Shown in pieces: positions 47,262 to 55,213 of a DNA stretch of 64,000 nt. The number at the start of each line of letters is the position of its first letter. Position 1 is the first letter of the stretch. Made by a program: the position numbers and the translations under genes. The notes below the pieces were generated by a model. It had not been told where the DNA came from. It ran no database searches and saw nothing but the letters and a program-made list of their open reading frames with translations. This DNA is from Ancylobacter radicis (GTDB taxonomy: Bacteria > Pseudomonadota > Alphaproteobacteria > Rhizobiales > Xanthobacteraceae): contig NZ_JAHCQH010000014.1 in NCBI RefSeq assembly GCF_018449475.1, forward strand, positions 1 through 64,000. Reading direction: 5' to 3'.

Positions 47262-48161
47262 ATGAAGACCGTCAGCTTATTCTGTGCGGTGGCTGGACTC
47301 GCCGCCACGGGTACGATCACGCAGGCGCAGGTGGTCAACAAGGCCCCCGCAGCGCCCGTCACCGTCACCTCGCTTGTGCCCGACAGCGCGTTCTTCATCG
47401 GCGCCGGCGGCAGTATCAACTCCACCCGTTTCACCGACCAGACCCTCTATGCGCAGGGTGTTTCCACGATCTACCAGAATGGGGTGGAGGTGGGATCCGG
47501 CTGGGCCGGCGGGCCGATGAGCCCCGGCTTCGACACCTCGAACGATCTCGCCGGGGCGGCGCAACTGGGCTATTTCCAGCATATTGCCGGTACCAATTGG
47601 CTGTGGGGCGCCAAGTTCACCTATAATTACGTCGGCGGCGACGCGCAGATCCAGCCTGTGGTCGTGCCGCAGGTCGGGGCGTTCACCGGCGCCTCGCCAT
47701 CGACCTTCACCGGCAATGTCGTCGCCCGCTCCTACAGCACCAGCATCGACAACCAGTTCGGGCTGGTGCCGTTTATCGGCCGCTCCTTCGATTGGGGGTT
47801 CCTGTATCTGGGCGCCGGGCCGACCTTGTCGCGGGTGAACTACACGTTCAACGATGTCGTCGGTCTCGCCGACATCAATGGCGTGCACTACGACATCACC
47901 GGACGATCAGACAGCTATTCGGCCTCCGACTGGGCGTGGGGCGGCGAGATCATCGTCGGCGCCACCTACTTCCTCACCGCGAACTGGTTCGTCGATTTCA
48001 GCTACAGCTATGCGATGACGGAAACCGTCAGCCTGTCCTATGCGGGGCCATTCTCCACTTCGGCCCGCGGCGGCTTCGAGGATACCGGCATATTGAGCGG
48101 CACCTTCTCCGGGGCGACGACGACCCAGGCGTTCACGGTGTCCATCAACCGGGCCTTCTGA
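47262..48161 (+). CDS. Outer-membrane beta-barrel protein
   Basis: 299 residues. Signal peptide (KTVSLFCAVAGLAATGTITQ, cleavage near AQ), then alternating-residue beta strands (FFIGAGGSINSTRF, WGAKFTYNYVGG, FLYLGAGPTLSRVNYTF) and a C-terminal Phe (VSINRAF), the signature of BAM-inserted barrels. Resembles small OmpA/Omp25-like barrels without a periplasmic domain. GGAGGAACGTC lies before the ATG; the frame upstream to 47151 is not used. It is single and behind the thrS terminator. Confidence 0.82.
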   Translation: MKTVSLFCAVAGLAATGTITQAQVVNKAPAAPVTVTSLVPDSAFFIGAGGSINSTRFTDQTLYAQGVSTIYQNGVEVGSGWAGGPMSPGFDTSNDLAGAAQLGYFQHIAGTNWLWGAKFTYNYVGGDAQIQPVVVPQVGAFTGASPSTFTGNVVARSYSTSIDNQFGLVPFIGRSFDWGFLYLGAGPTLSRVNYTFNDVVGLADINGVHYDITGRSDSYSASDWAWGGEIIVGATYFLTANWFVDFSYSYAMTETVSLSYAGPFSTSARGGFEDTGILSGTFSGATTTQAFTVSINRAF

Positions 48162-48190
48162 TCATCTCCCTCAGCCCCCTCCCTCCCGCG

Positions 48191-48487
48191 TCAGCTCGCC
48201 GGTTTCTTCGGCGGCGGCGCGGTCGGCAAGGGCGGGGGCGGATAGGGCCCGGTGTCGCGGCGCAGGCTGGGATTGGCGGTGGCGCCGGGCACATTGAGCC
48301 GGCGCTGCTGAGGGGTCCAATAGGACGGGCCCTGCATCAGGTTCTGGCTGTTCGGCTTCACCGAGTCCGGGCGCTGCGGCATGTAGCGGTTTCCCTGGCT
48401 GGTCGATGTCTGGGCGGCGGCAGGCAGGCTCGACACCAGCAGCACGGCGAGGATGATAGCCACGCGGGCGCCCAAAAATCTTTGCAT
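48191..48487 (-). CDS. Small secreted Pro-rich protein
   Basis: 98 residues. Signal peptide with core VAIILAVLLVSSLPAAAQ, then a short mature part with many Gln, Pro and Arg (QQRRLNVPG) and a tail of prolines (YPPPPLPTAPPPKKP). No cysteine or domain recognised; probably periplasmic or envelope-associated. The start at 48487 follows GAGGTGG; the longer frame to 48679 is discarded. Divergent from the phosphatase gene. Confidence 0.75.
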   Translation of the reverse strand: MQRFLGARVAIILAVLLVSSLPAAAQTSTSQGNRYMPQRPDSVKPNSQNLMQGPSYWTPQQRRLNVPGATANPSLRRDTGPYPPPPLPTAPPPKKPAS

Positions 48488-48678
48488 CGGATCCACCTCG
48501 TCTCCCGTCCTATCTAGGCAGCCGCGCGCCCTATTGCCATGCCGCTGCGTCCGCGGGACGCTATTGTGACGTGGAGAGGCCCGTCCCTGACCCAGCGTGA
48601 GGCGGCTTCGGGCGTTGCTAAGTCCGTGCTTTGCGTGGATATTCCGCGCGGCTTCATGGAGCGGGGACAGGCGGGCCA

Positions 48679-49863
48679 ATGGCAGACCCGAACGCGGCGA
48701 TTCTGGTGGTTGATGACGTCGCCGAGAACCGCGACCTGCTGATCCGCCGGCTCAAACGCTACGGCTTCAGCCGCATCGACGAGGCGGCGAACGGCCATGA
48801 GGCGCTCGCCGCCATCGCCAAGACGCCCTATGACCTCGTGCTGCTCGACATCATGATGCCGGAGCTGGACGGTTTCGGCGTGCTGGATGCGTTGCGCGCG
48901 GACGGCACCATCCATGATCTGCCGGTGATCGTCGTCTCCGCGCTCAACGAGATCGACCCGGTGGTGCGCTGCATCGAGCTGGGCGCGGATGATTTCATCT
49001 TCAAGCCGTTCAACCCGACGCTGCTGCGCGCGCGGGTGATGACCACGCTGGAGAAGAAGGCTCTGCGCGACCGCACCCGCGACGAGCTGCGCCGCAAGCA
49101 GCTTGAGCTGAACGAGGCGCGCACGCTCCAGCTCGCCCTCGTGCCGCCGCCCTTCGAGGGCGAGGTGGCCGGCCGCGCCATTGCCATCGACGCGCTGCTG
49201 GAGCCGGCCAAGGAAGTGGGCGGCGATCTGGTCGACTATTTCACGGTCGGCGAGGATCTTATGGTCCTGGTGATCGGCGACGTGTCCGACAAGGGCGCGG
49301 CCGCCGCGCTGATGATGGCCCGCACCCACGCCATGTGCCGCTCGCTGGCGTCGCGGCCGGATGCGCCGGCGCTGTTTGGCGATCCCGCGCGGGCGGTCTC
49401 CATGGTCAATGACGCGCTCGCCCGTGGCAATGCCGGCTGCATGTTCGTGACCTTCCTGCTGGCGGTGCTGCACGCGCCAAGCGGCCAGCTTGCCTATGTC
49501 CGCGCCGGCCATGTCGCGCCCTTCCTGCGCGGCGCGGATGGCGAGGTGACCCGGCTGAACGGATTTGGCGGTCCGGCGCTCGGCATCATGGAAGAATTCC
49601 CCTACCGCTCGGCCAGCGCCACGCTGGCGCCGGGCGACCGGTTGCTGGTGGTGACGGACGGCTTCACCGAAGCGCAGAATGCCGGCGAGACATTGTATGG
49701 CGAGGAGCGGCTGAGCGCCCTGTTCGCCGCACTCGGTGCGGAGAAGGCGAGCCCGCTGCACCGTCTGGTCCGCGATGTGCGCGCCTTCGAGGAGGGGCTG
49801 CCGGCCTTTGACGACATGGCGGCGATCCTGCTGACGCTGATGCCGGACACGGACAAGCCTTAA
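48679..49863 (+). CDS. Response regulator with PP2C/SpoIIE phosphatase output
   Basis: 394 residues. N-terminal receiver (ILVVDDVAENRD; phospho-acceptor D57 in LLDIMMPELDG; K in FIFKPFNP), a short coiled linker around residues 125-150, then an SpoIIE/RsbU-type PP2C domain. The PP2C metal residues are in KEVGGDLVDYF, IGDVSDKGAAAALMMA and DGFTEA, with FDDMAAILL at the end. It should dephosphorylate a STAS antagonist under receiver control. First of four plus-strand genes (25 bases to the hybrid kinase), opposite STAS and GHKL genes at 54.3-55.1 kb. Confidence 0.93.
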   Translation: MADPNAAILVVDDVAENRDLLIRRLKRYGFSRIDEAANGHEALAAIAKTPYDLVLLDIMMPELDGFGVLDALRADGTIHDLPVIVVSALNEIDPVVRCIELGADDFIFKPFNPTLLRARVMTTLEKKALRDRTRDELRRKQLELNEARTLQLALVPPPFEGEVAGRAIAIDALLEPAKEVGGDLVDYFTVGEDLMVLVIGDVSDKGAAAALMMARTHAMCRSLASRPDAPALFGDPARAVSMVNDALARGNAGCMFVTFLLAVLHAPSGQLAYVRAGHVAPFLRGADGEVTRLNGFGGPALGIMEEFPYRSASATLAPGDRLLVVTDGFTEAQNAGETLYGEERLSALFAALGAEKASPLHRLVRDVRAFEEGLPAFDDMAAILLTLMPDTDKP

Positions 49864-49888
49864 GAACACGGCGCGAGGGGAGGGACAC

Positions 49889-52219
49889 ATGGACAAGCCC
49901 ACGGAGAACGCCGCCGGCGGTACGCTGGCCGACGAGGGACTGGACGGGCGCGAGGCGACCCTGCTGCGGGCGACGCTGGAGAACATGTCCCAGGGCGTCG
50001 CCATGTATGATGGCGAGCACCGTCTGGTGACGTGGAACAAGCTGTTCCGCGAATATCTCGACATGCCCGACGAGTTCCTGACCTCCGAGCACACTTTCGC
50101 CGACTACATTCGCTATCTCGGCGCGCGCGGCGAGTTCGGCGAGGTCGATATCGAGGTGGCGCTGGCCCAGCGCATCAAGCAGCTCGACCATCCCCATTCC
50201 TTCGAGCGCGTGCGCCCGGACGGCACCTATCTCGAAGTGCGGCGCGACCCGGTGCCGGGCGGCGGCTTCATCGCCATCTATACCGACATCACCGAGCGCA
50301 AGCTCGCCGAGATGAAGCTGCGCGAGGATGAGGAACAGTTGCGGGCCATCGACGCGGCCGCGCCGGTCGGCCTCGTCATCATGGACATCAAGACCCATGT
50401 GGTGCGCCATACCAATGGCTGTTTCGGCCGCCTCATCGGGCGCGATGCCGCCACCATCATCGACCGGCCGATCGCCGCGCTGGTGGGCGACACCGAACAG
50501 ACCGCGCGGCTGATCGACATTCTGCTCAGCCCCTCCACCGAGCGGCAGGAATTCAGCCTGCCCCGCGCCGACGGCACGCCGATCTTCACCATCGTCTCGC
50601 ATGAGCATCTGGAGTTCCGCGGCGCGCCGGCGATCATCGCCACCTTCGTCGACATCAGCGACCGCGTGCGCATGGAGCACCAGCTGCGCGAGGCCAAGGA
50701 GGCCGCGGAATCGGCCAGCCGCGTGAAGTCCGCCTTCCTCGCCAATATGAGCCATGAGCTGCGCACCCCGCTCAACGCCATCATTGGCTACAGCGAGATC
50801 CTCTCCGAGGATGCCGCCGATGAGGGCAACACCGCCATGGTGGCCGACCTCGACAAGATCCAGGCCGCTGGCAAGCACCTGCTCGGGCTGATCAACGACA
50901 TTCTCGACCTGTCGAAGATCGAGGCCGGGCGGATGGATGTCTATCTGGAACAGGTCTTCCTCTCCCGCATGGTGGAGGAGGTGAAGACCATCGTCAGCCC
51001 GATGATGGCGAAGAACGAGAACCGCTTCGTCATCGACAGCCCGATCGACATCGGCTCGCTGCGCACCGATGTGACCAAGCTCAAGCAGAGCCTGATCAAC
51101 CTGCTCAGCAACGCCGCCAAATTCACCAAGAATGGCGAAGTGGTGCTGCGCCTCGTCCGCGACCAGAGCGCGGCCGGCGAGGTGGTGCGCTTCGAGGTGT
51201 CCGATAGCGGCATCGGCATGAGCGAGGAGCAGATGGGGCGGCTGTTCCAGGCCTTCACCCAGGCCGACAGCTCGACCACCCGCAATTTCGGCGGCACCGG
51301 GCTCGGGCTCACCATCACCAAGCATTTCGCCGCCATGCTCGGCGGCACTATCAGCGTGAGGAGCGAGCCGGGCATCGGCTCCACCTTTACCATCGAATTG
51401 CCGGCCGAGACCAAGGCCGCGTTGGATAGCGTGGCGGCGCCCGAGATCGCCGATCCCGGCGCGCCGGCGGAGCCCGGCGCCATCACCGTGCTAGTGGTCG
51501 ATGACGACCCGGCGGTGCATGAGGTGCTGGCGGCGACGCTCGGCAAGGAAGGCTATGTGCTGCGCCATGCGCGCGACGGCATCGAGGCGCTGAACATCAT
51601 GCGCCGCGAGCCGCCGGACATCGTGACGCTCGATGTGATGATGCCGAAGATCGACGGCTGGTCGGTGCTCGGCATCATGAAATCCGAGCCGGCGCTGGAG
51701 CATATTCCGGTCATCATGCTCACCATCGTCGACGACCGGAACCTTGGCTATTCGCTCGGTGCCTCCGAATACATGACCAAGCCGATCGACCGGCAGCGGC
51801 TGATCGCCCTGATCCATAAATTCGCGCCGGGTGCGGAGGAGGGGCTGGTCCTCGTGATCGACGACGATCCGCATGTGCGCGCCATGGTGCGCTCGACCAT
51901 CGAGGATGTCGGCCTGCATGTGGCGGAGGCCGCCAATGGCAAGGCCGCCATTGAGTGGCTCGATGCCCATCACCTGCCGGCGCTGGTGCTGCTCGACCTG
52001 ATGATGCCGGAGATGGACGGCTTCGAGTTCCTGACCCGTGTGCGGACCGATGCCCGCTTTGCCGATCTGCCGATCGTGGTGCTCACCGCCAAGGAACTGA
52101 CCAGCGAGGAACGTGAGTTCCTCGCCCGCAACACGCTGCTCATTCTCAACAAGAGCGCCCAGCCCATCGGCACGCTCGGCTCGGCGCTGGCGAGCATCGC
52201 CAGCCACCGGAACGGGTGA
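49889..52219 (+). CDS. Hybrid sensor histidine kinase, two PAS and two receiver domains
   Basis: 776 residues, predicted soluble. Two PAS domains (about 25-135, beginning LENMSQGVAMYDGEHRL, and about 150-265) precede HisKA with phospho-His H289 (NMSHELRTPLNAIIGY). The HATPase has NLLSNAAKF, SDSGIGM and GGTGLGLTITKH. Two receivers follow with D582 (LDVMMPKIDG) and D703 (LLDLMMPEMDG). No membrane segment, so the signal is likely intracellular. It overlaps nothing and is followed after 9 bases by a single receiver. A phosphorelay to the PP2C or RR neighbours is inferred. Confidence 0.95.
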   Translation: MDKPTENAAGGTLADEGLDGREATLLRATLENMSQGVAMYDGEHRLVTWNKLFREYLDMPDEFLTSEHTFADYIRYLGARGEFGEVDIEVALAQRIKQLDHPHSFERVRPDGTYLEVRRDPVPGGGFIAIYTDITERKLAEMKLREDEEQLRAIDAAAPVGLVIMDIKTHVVRHTNGCFGRLIGRDAATIIDRPIAALVGDTEQTARLIDILLSPSTERQEFSLPRADGTPIFTIVSHEHLEFRGAPAIIATFVDISDRVRMEHQLREAKEAAESASRVKSAFLANMSHELRTPLNAIIGYSEILSEDAADEGNTAMVADLDKIQAAGKHLLGLINDILDLSKIEAGRMDVYLEQVFLSRMVEEVKTIVSPMMAKNENRFVIDSPIDIGSLRTDVTKLKQSLINLLSNAAKFTKNGEVVLRLVRDQSAAGEVVRFEVSDSGIGMSEEQMGRLFQAFTQADSSTTRNFGGTGLGLTITKHFAAMLGGTISVRSEPGIGSTFTIELPAETKAALDSVAAPEIADPGAPAEPGAITVLVVDDDPAVHEVLAATLGKEGYVLRHARDGIEALNIMRREPPDIVTLDVMMPKIDGWSVLGIMKSEPALEHIPVIMLTIVDDRNLGYSLGASEYMTKPIDRQRLIALIHKFAPGAEEGLVLVIDDDPHVRAMVRSTIEDVGLHVAEAANGKAAIEWLDAHHLPALVLLDLMMPEMDGFEFLTRVRTDARFADLPIVVLTAKELTSEEREFLARNTLLILNKSAQPIGTLGSALASIASHRNG

Positions 52220-52228
52220 GGAGGGGAC

Positions 52229-52600
52229 ATGCCGAAGATTTTGCTGGTCGAAGACAATGAGATGAATCGCGACATGCTGAGCCGGCGCCTCGCGCGCAAC
52301 GGCTTCGAGGTCGTGGTCGCGGTCAACGGGCAGGAGGGGGTCGACCTGGCCCTCGCCCAGCAGCCGGACCTCATTTTGATGGATATGAGCCTGCCGATCC
52401 TCGATGGCTGGGAGGCGACGCGGCGGGTCAAGGCCGACCCGGCGACCGCCGCCATTCCCGTCATCGCGCTCACCGCCCATGCCATGGCGCAGGACCGCGA
52501 GGAGGCGCTGGCGGCCGGATGCGACGACTTCGACACCAAGCCGGTGGAGTTGCCGCGGCTGATGGGCAAGATCAACGCGCTGCTCGGGCTCGGCGGATGA
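52229..52600 (+). CDS. Single-domain response regulator (DivK/CheY-like)
   Basis: 123 residues, receiver only. MPKILLVEDNEMNRDML, phospho-acceptor D52 in LILMDMSLPILDGWE, Thr in VIALTAHAM and Lys in FDTKPVEL are all present. With no output domain it must act by protein contact or as a phosphate shuttle. It lies 9 bases after the hybrid kinase and 47 before the Na/Pi-type transporter. Confidence 0.93.
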   Translation: MPKILLVEDNEMNRDMLSRRLARNGFEVVVAVNGQEGVDLALAQQPDLILMDMSLPILDGWEATRRVKADPATAAIPVIALTAHAMAQDREEALAAGCDDFDTKPVELPRLMGKINALLGLGG

Positions 52601-52647
52601 ACGCCATGGATCGGACCGGCGCGCGGCCGCGGGGCGGAGCCTGAGGC

Positions 52648-54243
52648 ATGGGACCGATCGGCTTTCTGCTGAGCGGGCTCGGCCTGTTCTTCATCGGCGT
52701 GCGCGGCCTCTCGGCCAATCTGGTGCCCCTGATCGGGCGCCGGGCGCGTGCCGCCTTCGCTCATGCGCTCAAGGGGTCGGCGAGTTCGGCGATCAGCGGC
52801 ATGATCGCCGGCATGGTGACGCAGAGCTCCACCGCCGTCTCCTGGATCATCGTCTCCTTCGTGCGCGGCGGCGTGCTGCCTGACGGCCCCGCGCTGATGG
52901 CGCCGACCTGGGCCAATGTCGGCACCGCGCTGCTGCCGCTGATCGTGGCCATCGACACGGCGACGCCGGCGGCGATCGTGATCGGCCTGGTCGGCTTCGC
53001 GACCTATTTCAAGCTGGCGCGCGGCGACCGCATGCGCAACGCGCTGGAAGCGGCGCTCGGCGGCGCGCTGCTGCTGTTCGGCATGCATCTGGTCTCCATC
53101 GCGGTGGGGCCGATGCGCGAAAGCCTGATGGGCAATCCGCTATGGGCGATCGCCCTCGGCAATCCGTGGCTCCTGGCCGGGATCGGAGCCGCCTTTGCCT
53201 TTGCCGCGCAATCCTCCTCGGTGGCGGCGGCGATCGCGGTGGCGGCGGTCAGCGGCGGGCTGCTGGACATCTCGGCGGCGCTGCCGCTGCTGGCCGGCGC
53301 GAATTTCGCCAGCTCCTTTAACAACATGCTGATGATTCCCGGCGAGGCGACCTCCGGCCGGATCGTCTTCGCGCTGCAGGCGGTGCAGAAGATCGCCGGC
53401 TCGGTGCTGCTGGCCCTGCTTTGCCTCGGCGCGTCCCAATATCCCGATCATGTGAGCGGGATATTGGGAATGGCCGGGGAAGAGGCCGGGGCGCAGGTCG
53501 CCATCGTCTTCCTGCTGACGCAGATCGGCGGGGCCTTCATCACCAATCTGGTCGAGCTGCCGACCCGGCGCCTGCTCCTGCACCTGCTGCCGGCCAATCC
53601 GGCGGAGACGCTGGCCCAGCCCGTCTTCCTGCTGCGCGCCGCGTCCGCCGATCCGGCGACCGCGCTCGACCTGTCGCTGCGCGAACTGGCCCGGCTGACC
53701 GCGCGCCTGCCGCTGATGCTCGATCATGTGCGCGACGATGCCGACACTTCGACGCCGCCGGCGGCGACGCTCAAAATTGCCGGCCAGTCGCTCGCCGGCA
53801 CCATAAAGGCGTATCTCGCCACGCTGCTGGATGGCGCGCTGACCCGCGAGCAGGTGGCGAGCGCGCTGCTGATCGATGAGGGGGCAAGCGATGTCGGCGC
53901 CCTGCATGAGGCCCTGGCGGAGTTCGCCGAGGCCGCGCGCGAGGCGCAGGGCATCGACACCGCGCAGCGTCTGATCGAGGCGCTGCATGCCATCCTGTAC
54001 GCCGTCGCCGACCATGGCGAGAGTCTCGGCACGGAGGATGCGTCGCTGGTTCTGGGCCTGCTCGGCCACCGCGACCATCTGATGGAAGAACTGCGCCAGC
54101 GCCTGTCCGCCCAATACGAAATCGCCCCGGCGGCGCAGAACGCGCTGTTCCGCATGACCATGCTGTTCGAGCGGATCGTGTGGACGGCGCGGCGGCTGGT
54201 GAACGACTTCACCCAGGCGCATCGCTCGATCGACGCGAGCTGA
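52648..54243 (+). CDS. Na/Pi cotransporter-family protein
   Basis: 531 residues. Two inverted Na/Pi-cotransporter repeats are marked by TQSSTAVSWIIVSF near residue 57 and AAQSSSVAAAIAVAAV near residue 190, both with the QSS motif, across about nine membrane helices. The last 200 residues are helical and soluble (LRQRLSAQYEIAPA), like the PhoU-like tail of bacterial NptA/YjbB proteins. It probably moves phosphate, likely outward by analogy to YjbB. Last gene of the signalling operon. Confidence 0.88.
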   Translation: MGPIGFLLSGLGLFFIGVRGLSANLVPLIGRRARAAFAHALKGSASSAISGMIAGMVTQSSTAVSWIIVSFVRGGVLPDGPALMAPTWANVGTALLPLIVAIDTATPAAIVIGLVGFATYFKLARGDRMRNALEAALGGALLLFGMHLVSIAVGPMRESLMGNPLWAIALGNPWLLAGIGAAFAFAAQSSSVAAAIAVAAVSGGLLDISAALPLLAGANFASSFNNMLMIPGEATSGRIVFALQAVQKIAGSVLLALLCLGASQYPDHVSGILGMAGEEAGAQVAIVFLLTQIGGAFITNLVELPTRRLLLHLLPANPAETLAQPVFLLRAASADPATALDLSLRELARLTARLPLMLDHVRDDADTSTPPAATLKIAGQSLAGTIKAYLATLLDGALTREQVASALLIDEGASDVGALHEALAEFAEAAREAQGIDTAQRLIEALHAILYAVADHGESLGTEDASLVLGLLGHRDHLMEELRQRLSAQYEIAPAAQNALFRMTMLFERIVWTARRLVNDFTQAHRSIDAS

Positions 54244-54276
54244 GCGCGGTTGCCACCTTGCGCGGCTGGGGGCGGC

Positions 54277-54723
54277 TCAGGCCGGCGCGGACGACGCCGG
54301 TGCCTCACCCAGAGCGAGGCGCAGCGACACCACGTTGCGGCCGTCCTCGCGCTTATAGGCGAAGCTGTCGGCCATCGTGCGCACCAGATGCACCCCCAGC
54401 CCGCCGATGCGCCGCTCCTCCAGTGAGCCGGTCAGGTCCGGGGGCGGAGCGTTGAACGGATCGAACGGGTCGCCGTCATCGGTCAGGGTAAGCTCCAGCG
54501 CGTCGCCCAAATGGCGCACATGAACGCCGATCTCGCCGGGCCGCCCGTCGCCATAGCCGTAATCGACGGCGTTGTTGACGAACTCGTCGACGGCCAGGGT
54601 CAGCCGGTAGGCCGGCTTGGGCGGGATCGCGCAGGTCTCGGTGAAAAACTCCAGCGCGGCGACCAGCTTCTCCATCTGCGAGAGCTGGTTCGGCAAGCGA
54701 AGGTCGATCTCCCGGATGATCAT
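54277..54723 (-). CDS. RsbW-like GHKL ATPase (anti-sigma/switch kinase)
   Basis: 148 residues, stand-alone GHKL fold. The N-box is LAVDEFVNNAVDYGYG, the G1 region is TLTDDGDPFDPFNAP and the G2 region is IGGLGVHLVRTMADSF. Such proteins phosphorylate a STAS partner and sequester a target, classically a sigma factor. No sigma gene lies in the window, so the target is elsewhere or unconventional. 38 bases downstream of the STAS gene, and convergent with the Na/Pi transporter. Confidence 0.9.
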   Translation of the reverse strand: MIIREIDLRLPNQLSQMEKLVAALEFFTETCAIPPKPAYRLTLAVDEFVNNAVDYGYGDGRPGEIGVHVRHLGDALELTLTDDGDPFDPFNAPPPDLTGSLEERRIGGLGVHLVRTMADSFAYKREDGRNVVSLRLALGEAPASSAPA

Positions 54724-54761
54724 TGCCTGCCTGCCCTGATTCTTCCGTTAGGGAAGATGGC

Positions 54762-55094
54762 TCACGCGAAGGAAGCGAGGGCCGCGCCGCGGTCCGGGTG
54801 AATCGGAATCAGCGTGGTGAAGCCGCTGACGTCGAACACCTCGTGCACCTGCGGGACGAGGCTGCAAATGGCGAGCGCCACGCCATGGCTGCGGGCGAGC
54901 TTGGTCGCCTTCAGCACGACGCGCAGGCCGGCCGAGCTGATATAGGTGAGCTCGGCGAAATCCAGCAGGATCGCGTTGTTGCCGGCCGGGATCTCGGCCA
55001 GAAAATCATCCAGCTTGTGCGAGGAACTGCTGTCGAGCCGCCCCTTCACGGTGGTGATGATGACATCCTGCTCGATGAAGCGATCGATCTGCAT
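54762..55094 (-). CDS. STAS-domain antagonist (SpoIIAA/RsbV-like)
   Basis: 110 residues, a single STAS domain. ILLDFAELTYISSAGLRVVL holds the conserved phosphorylatable serine region (ISSAGLR). It is the expected partner of both the GHKL kinase downstream and the PP2C phosphatase encoded at 48.7 kb. It is 119 bases downstream of the permease gene, same strand, possibly one transcript. Confidence 0.92.
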   Translation of the reverse strand: MQIDRFIEQDVIITTVKGRLDSSSSHKLDDFLAEIPAGNNAILLDFAELTYISSAGLRVVLKATKLARSHGVALAICSLVPQVHEVFDVSGFTTLIPIHPDRGAALASFA

Positions 55095-55213
55095 AGGCGT
55101 GATAATCCCGTCCGGTCACCAGCGGGCAGCGCCATGGGGCGCCGCGTCCGGCGATTGAGCTAGCCACAAAGAACCAGGCTGCGCAAGCCTGAGTGGTATT
55201 TAGAAACCTCTGA

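Noticed and set aside
54277-55094. STAS and GHKL genes as a classical sigma-factor operon
   Set aside because: No sigma-factor gene lies next to them or anywhere in the window, so a sigma target cannot be claimed.
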